Of a DNA stretch of 7,736 nt, positions 6,946-7,736 are shown piece by piece. Below the pieces are notes generated by a model. The model was not told where the DNA came from, did no database searches, and was given only the letters and a program-made list of their open reading frames with translations. Origin of the DNA: an uncultured Asticcacaulis sp. (GTDB lineage Bacteria; Pseudomonadota; Alphaproteobacteria; Caulobacterales; Caulobacteraceae); the NCBI GenBank assembly GCA_946482045.1, contig CAMLPZ010000202.1:1-7736 (forward strand). The letters run 5' to 3'. Both the position numbers and the translations under genes were made by a program. Within the stretch, counting starts at the first letter, position 1. The number at the start of each line of letters is the position of its first letter.

Positions 6946-6975
6946 AAGCCGCGCCTTACGACAATAACGCGGCCT
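6946..6975. terminator. Inverted repeat between the two S9-like genes, possible attenuator
   Basis: On the minus strand, AGGCCGCG pairs with CGCGGCTT (8 bp including one G-U pair) around a 14-nt loop. It begins 3 bp after the TAA of the upstream paralogue and ends about 30 bp before the start of the downstream one. No T-run follows, so it may be a partial terminator, an RNA-stability element or chance pairing in GC-rich DNA. Confidence 0.33.
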
Positions 6976-6978
6976 GCC

Positions 6979-7736
6979 TTACTTGGCGGGATTGTTGGCA
7001 GCCAGGAAGTCGACGACCGCCTGGGCGGTGCCCAATCGGCAGGCTTCCGTCTCCAGTTGATGGCCGCAGCCTTCCAGTTCGACATAGGTCACGGGCTTGC
7101 CGGCCTTTTGCAGTCCGTCGCGCAAAGAGCGGCTCTGATCGGCCGGCACCGACTTATCGTACTTCACCTGGACCAGCAGGACCGGCACATTGACCGCTGC
7201 CGCCGCGATGGCCGGAGGGGTCTGGCCGCCGAAATAGCGCTGGATCTGCGCCGGCGACGCCGGGTCGGCACGGAAGGCGCGCGGCTGCAAAACATCGGCC
7301 TTGAGCGCGGCGATATCGTCGGCCAGGGCATTTTTCTTCGCCGTCTGCGCATAATCGCCGGGGTCGGAGATGCCGTTGATGGCGACAGCGCAGCGATAAA
7401 GGCCCCCGCCATCAGCACCCTTGAGCGCCGCGTAACCGCCATAGCCCTGCCCCGCGATGCAGACCCGCTTGGGATCGACCATGCCCTGGCCCGCCAGATA
7501 GCGCACGCCGTCGGCCATGTCGCTGAGCATCCGGCCCGACCATTGGCCATGGCCGGCTTCGGTAAAGGCCACGCCATAGCCGTCCGAGCCGCGATAATTG
7601 GGTTGCAGCACGATGTATCCGCGCGACGCCAGCACCTGCGCCAGCCAGTCGAAACCGCGCGCGTCATGGCCCAGCGGACCATCATGCGGCAGCACGACCA
7701 AGGGCCGGTTCTTGGCCTCGCCCTGGGGCGGCAGGG
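6979..7736 (-). CDS. Second S9-family-like paralogue, C-terminal hydrolase domain (N-terminus outside window)
   Basis: This is the C-terminal ~251 residues of a paralogue of the neighbouring S9-like protein. The frame stays open to the right window edge, so the beta-propeller and any signal peptide lie outside; the TTG at 7699-7701 is internal and not the start. The hydrolase core is about 93-94% identical to its neighbour. It has the same altered nucleophile elbow, CIAGQGYGGY, with Gly (GGC at 7444-7446) at the Ser position, while Asp (YDKSVP) and His (GCGHQLE) remain. Differences cluster around the Asp loop (VHAQYDTSVPAG in the neighbour, VQVKYDKSVPAD here), with another pair at DPQQP against DVLQP. 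The gene ends in TAA, 65 bp upstream of the next paralogue in the same direction, which suggests a tandem duplication and possible co-transcription. It probably works in the periplasm if its N-terminus matches its neighbour. Confidence 0.87.
   Translation of the reverse strand, partial: LPPQGEAKNRPLVVLPHDGPLGHDARGFDWLAQVLASRGYIVLQPNYRGSDGYGVAFTEAGHGQWSGRMLSDMADGVRYLAGQGMVDPKRVCIAGQGYGGYAALKGADGGGLYRCAVAINGISDPGDYAQTAKKNALADDIAALKADVLQPRAFRADPASPAQIQRYFGGQTPPAIAAAAVNVPVLLVQVKYDKSVPADQSRSLRDGLQKAGKPVTYVELEGCGHQLETEACRLGTAQAVVDFLAANNPAK
6979..7736 (-). repeat. Tandem gene-duplication copy 2 (matches 4709-5466)
   Basis: The gap-free counterpart of 4709-5466. The exact 77-bp block here is 7364-7440 and the 52-bp block is 7682-7733. 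The duplication continues past the right window edge, so its true length cannot be seen. Confidence 0.9.

Noticed and set aside
4898..6967. Very long (689-codon) plus-strand open frame opposite the S9-like gene
   Set aside because: It mirrors the codon bias of the GC-rich gene on the other strand; its translation is Arg/Ala/Gly/His-rich with no domain, while the minus strand has a signal peptide and S9 motifs.

Overview
The window is GC-rich (roughly 60-65% by eye) and densely coded. Its gene content is transglutaminase-like protease, RTX protein, AIM24 protein, HcaT/LacY-like MFS transporter and periplasmic S9-type hydrolases. This suits an alphaproteobacterium, perhaps of the Caulobacterales, Sphingomonadales or Rhodospirillales type. 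That placement is inference from base composition and gene families; no rRNA or other lineage marker is present.

Layout: (1) positions 2-796, plus strand: the C-terminal part of a transglutaminase-like cysteine protease, cut by the left window edge. (2) 796-1058: a 263-bp non-coding element with 31-bp terminal inverted repeats and a TA duplication on each side, the hallmarks of a MITE. It sits exactly in the stop codon of the transglutaminase gene. (3) 1070-2287, minus strand: an RTX (calcium-binding nonapeptide repeat) protein ending in a type I secretion-like tail. (4) 2288-2578: a divergent, partly AT-rich intergenic region. (5) 2579-3346, plus: an AIM24-family protein. (6) 3352-4602, minus: a 12-helix MFS transporter, tail-to-tail with AIM24. 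(7) 4709-6913 and 6979-beyond the right edge, both minus: tandem paralogues of a secreted S9-like alpha/beta hydrolase.

The two S9 paralogues and the MFS gene lie in one direction with short gaps (65 and 106 bp), so they could be co-transcribed, though an inverted repeat in each gap may reduce read-through. The other genes alternate in direction and show no shared pathway.

The most notable points are as follows. Both S9 paralogues carry Gly where the catalytic Ser of the nucleophile elbow (GxSxGG) should be, while Asp and His are kept, so both look like pseudo-peptidases. The MITE inserted into a TAA stop codon and rebuilt it as TAG, leaving the protein unchanged. The paralogue pair has very uneven divergence, with a 77-bp identical block that suggests gene conversion. 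I saw no CRISPR array, tRNA, rRNA or recognisable multi-gene defence system.
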